Shown piece after piece: positions 3,969 through 5,106 of a stretch of DNA of 5,106 nucleotides. Position 1 is the first letter of the stretch. Each line of letters starts with the position of its first letter. The DNA is from JAHCIE01 sp034431435 (GTDB taxonomy: Bacteria; Chloroflexota; Anaerolineae; Epilineales; JAHCIE01), in assembly GCA_034431435.1 (NCBI GenBank), contig DAOUDG010000008.1, positions 1 to 5,106 of the forward strand, in the 5' to 3' direction. The notes below the pieces were generated by a model. It saw only the letters and a list, made by a program, of their open reading frames with translations. It had not been told where the DNA came from and did no database searches. The position numbers were made by a program, and so were the translations under genes.

Positions 3969-5106
3969 GACATGACCTCAATCACGCCCCTATACATGCC
4001 CATGCTGCAAGTGAAGGGGATGCGTCGAGGCTGGTCGGTGGGAATATCGATCACTACCTGATCGTTCTTGTTAAGTATCTTGTGTACGCCGAGGGACGGG
4101 ATGACGAAGGAACTGGTGCAGCCACGCCGTTCGCCCGTTACCACCTTCAGGCGGGCCGGAGAGCCAACCTTGAACTGGATCTGATTCGGAACGTACGCTG
4201 TCGGCTCGGCCCGCAGCTCCGCCTCCTGGACGCCACTGGTCCGGACGGACACCACGGCTGAACTCGCCCACGCCGTCGGCGATAGGTTCGGAACCGGAAC
4301 ACCGAGCAGGGATAGCCCACTCGTCAGAGTGACGAAGGCGAGCACAATGATCATGGCAGCGGCGAGCTTGGTGAACCAGCCTTGCATTGTCTGTCCCAGG
4401 CGCGTTGCCAGGTAGCCTAGTCCGAAGAAGAGCGGCGTCGTACCCAGGACGAAGGCAAACATCACCATCGCGCCCGCGACAGGGCGTCCTGTCCCCATAG
4501 CCGCAATCATCGCTGCCTGGGTCGTCGCGCACGGCATGAACACTGTCATCGCTCCCAGCATCGCGGGCGTTAAGAGGCTACCGCTCTTCGACTCGCGTCG
4601 AATCCAGCGTTGCACGAAGCGCGGCGGCTGGACGCTAAAGTAGCGGAAGGCCGGATGCAGGTTGAGAAGCTGCCCGGCGACGCCCAACATGAAGACGGCC
4701 ACCACGATCTGGAGCCACGCGGTGAGCGTTGGCGAAAGACCGATCAGTGAACCGAACAGCCCCAGCAGCGCACCCAAGACGGTGTAGGCGGCCAGTTTGG
4801 CTGCCAGAAACATGATAATTGGACCTGCGTGGCCTTCCAGCACGCTCGTACCTTGCACGGGCGCGGCCTCGCGTTGGGCGACGGCTGTAGCGAGAAGGCC
4901 GCCTTGAATGGCGAGGCAGGTGAGGCCGCCGGTCGTCAATCCTGTGAGGAAGACCAGGAGCAGATTGGACCCGTCCATCTCGCCGCCCAGGTCAGCCTGC
5001 CGCCACAACAGGGCGACCACGAGGACGAGGACGAGGAGGGTCAAGCCACCGGTAAGGAGGGCCTTGCCGTTGACGTTGATCTCGATGTCCCCACTTGCCC
5101 CACGAG
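3965..5106 (-). CDS. DsbD/UreH-like (TauE/SafE-type) membrane protein fused to a cupredoxin domain, 5' end outside window
   Basis: The frame is open to the window edge, so the start is missing. An in-frame TTG at 5044 lies inside a transmembrane segment and is unlikely to be the start; residues before it (GDIEINVNGKALLTGG) continue the protein. Numbering from that TTG, hydrophobic segments fall at about 2-13, 27-52, 74-98, 108-125, 158-182, 188-213 and 225-248. Cys43 (GLTCLAIQGG) and Cys172 (FMPCATTQ) lie in paired membrane helices as in DsbD/CcdA-type proteins. Residues 275-359 form a C-terminal cupredoxin-like domain: a strand (NQIQFKVGSPARLKV), GCTSSF with Cys309, His321, and the ligand loop CSMGMYRG with Cys346 and Met350. 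It probably moves metal or reducing equivalents across the membrane and binds copper on its outer side. It overlaps the HMA gene by four bases. Confidence 0.85.
   Translation of the reverse strand, partial: RGASGDIEINVNGKALLTGGLTLLVLVLVVALLWRQADLGGEMDGSNLLLVFLTGLTTGGLTCLAIQGGLLATAVAQREAAPVQGTSVLEGHAGPIIMFLAAKLAAYTVLGALLGLFGSLIGLSPTLTAWLQIVVAVFMLGVAGQLLNLHPAFRYFSVQPPRFVQRWIRRESKSGSLLTPAMLGAMTVFMPCATTQAAMIAAMGTGRPVAGAMVMFAFVLGTTPLFFGLGYLATRLGQTMQGWFTKLAAAMIIVLAFVTLTSGLSLLGVPVPNLSPTAWASSAVVSVRTSGVQEAELRAEPTAYVPNQIQFKVGSPARLKVVTGERRGCTSSFVIPSLGVHKILNKNDQVVIDIPTDQPRRIPFTCSMGMYRGVIEVMS

Overview
The window is GC-rich, uses TTG and GTG as well as ATG starts, and is dense with mobile DNA. No rRNA, tRNA or housekeeping gene is present to fix the taxon. 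The base composition, the IS110 element, the membrane metal-handling genes and a probable selenoprotein would fit a GC-rich bacterium such as a member of the Chloroflexota, but this is a weak guess.

Left part (1-736, + strand): two tandem, related thioredoxin-like genes. Copy 2 (242-736) is a lipoprotein whose reading frame is interrupted by one UGA at 500-502. The same frame continues to 736 and completes a thioredoxin-like domain, with the UGA as the first position of a U-x-x-C motif. This is the hallmark of a selenocysteine redox protein, and a short SECIS-like hairpin lies downstream of the UGA. Copy 1 (1-218) carries an in-frame UGA at the same alignment column, but its downstream part has decayed.

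Middle left (737-2090): on the - strand, a solo serine-recombinase catalytic domain lacking its nucleophile (885-1328) is preceded by an overlapping small ORF (start 1524). Upstream lie about 570 bases without a convincing gene. They hold several strong inverted repeats and, at 1951-2005, two opposed promoter-like sequences sharing an inverted repeat. The - strand promoter would give the recombinase pair a long structured leader or a separate RNA.

Centre (2064-2325): a small ribbon-helix-helix protein with an extended -10 promoter; its stop codon lies inside a 14-bp terminator-like hairpin. Next to it is an IS110-family element (about 2400-3551), with its transposase at 2588-3529. The non-coding left end folds into two internal-loop hairpins as expected for a bridge RNA. 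Their loop strands match both element ends and partly match both flanks, supporting a CT core at 2400-2401 and 3550-3551.

Right part (3552-5106, - strand): a frameshifted transposase N-terminal remnant, then two translationally coupled genes reading leftward from the window edge. These are a DsbD/UreH-like membrane protein fused to a C-terminal cupredoxin domain (3965 to beyond 5106) and a small HMA metallochaperone (3750-3968). Together they look like a copper or soft-metal handling unit. Both the selenoprotein and this unit act at the membrane on thiol or metal chemistry, but no direct link between them is visible.
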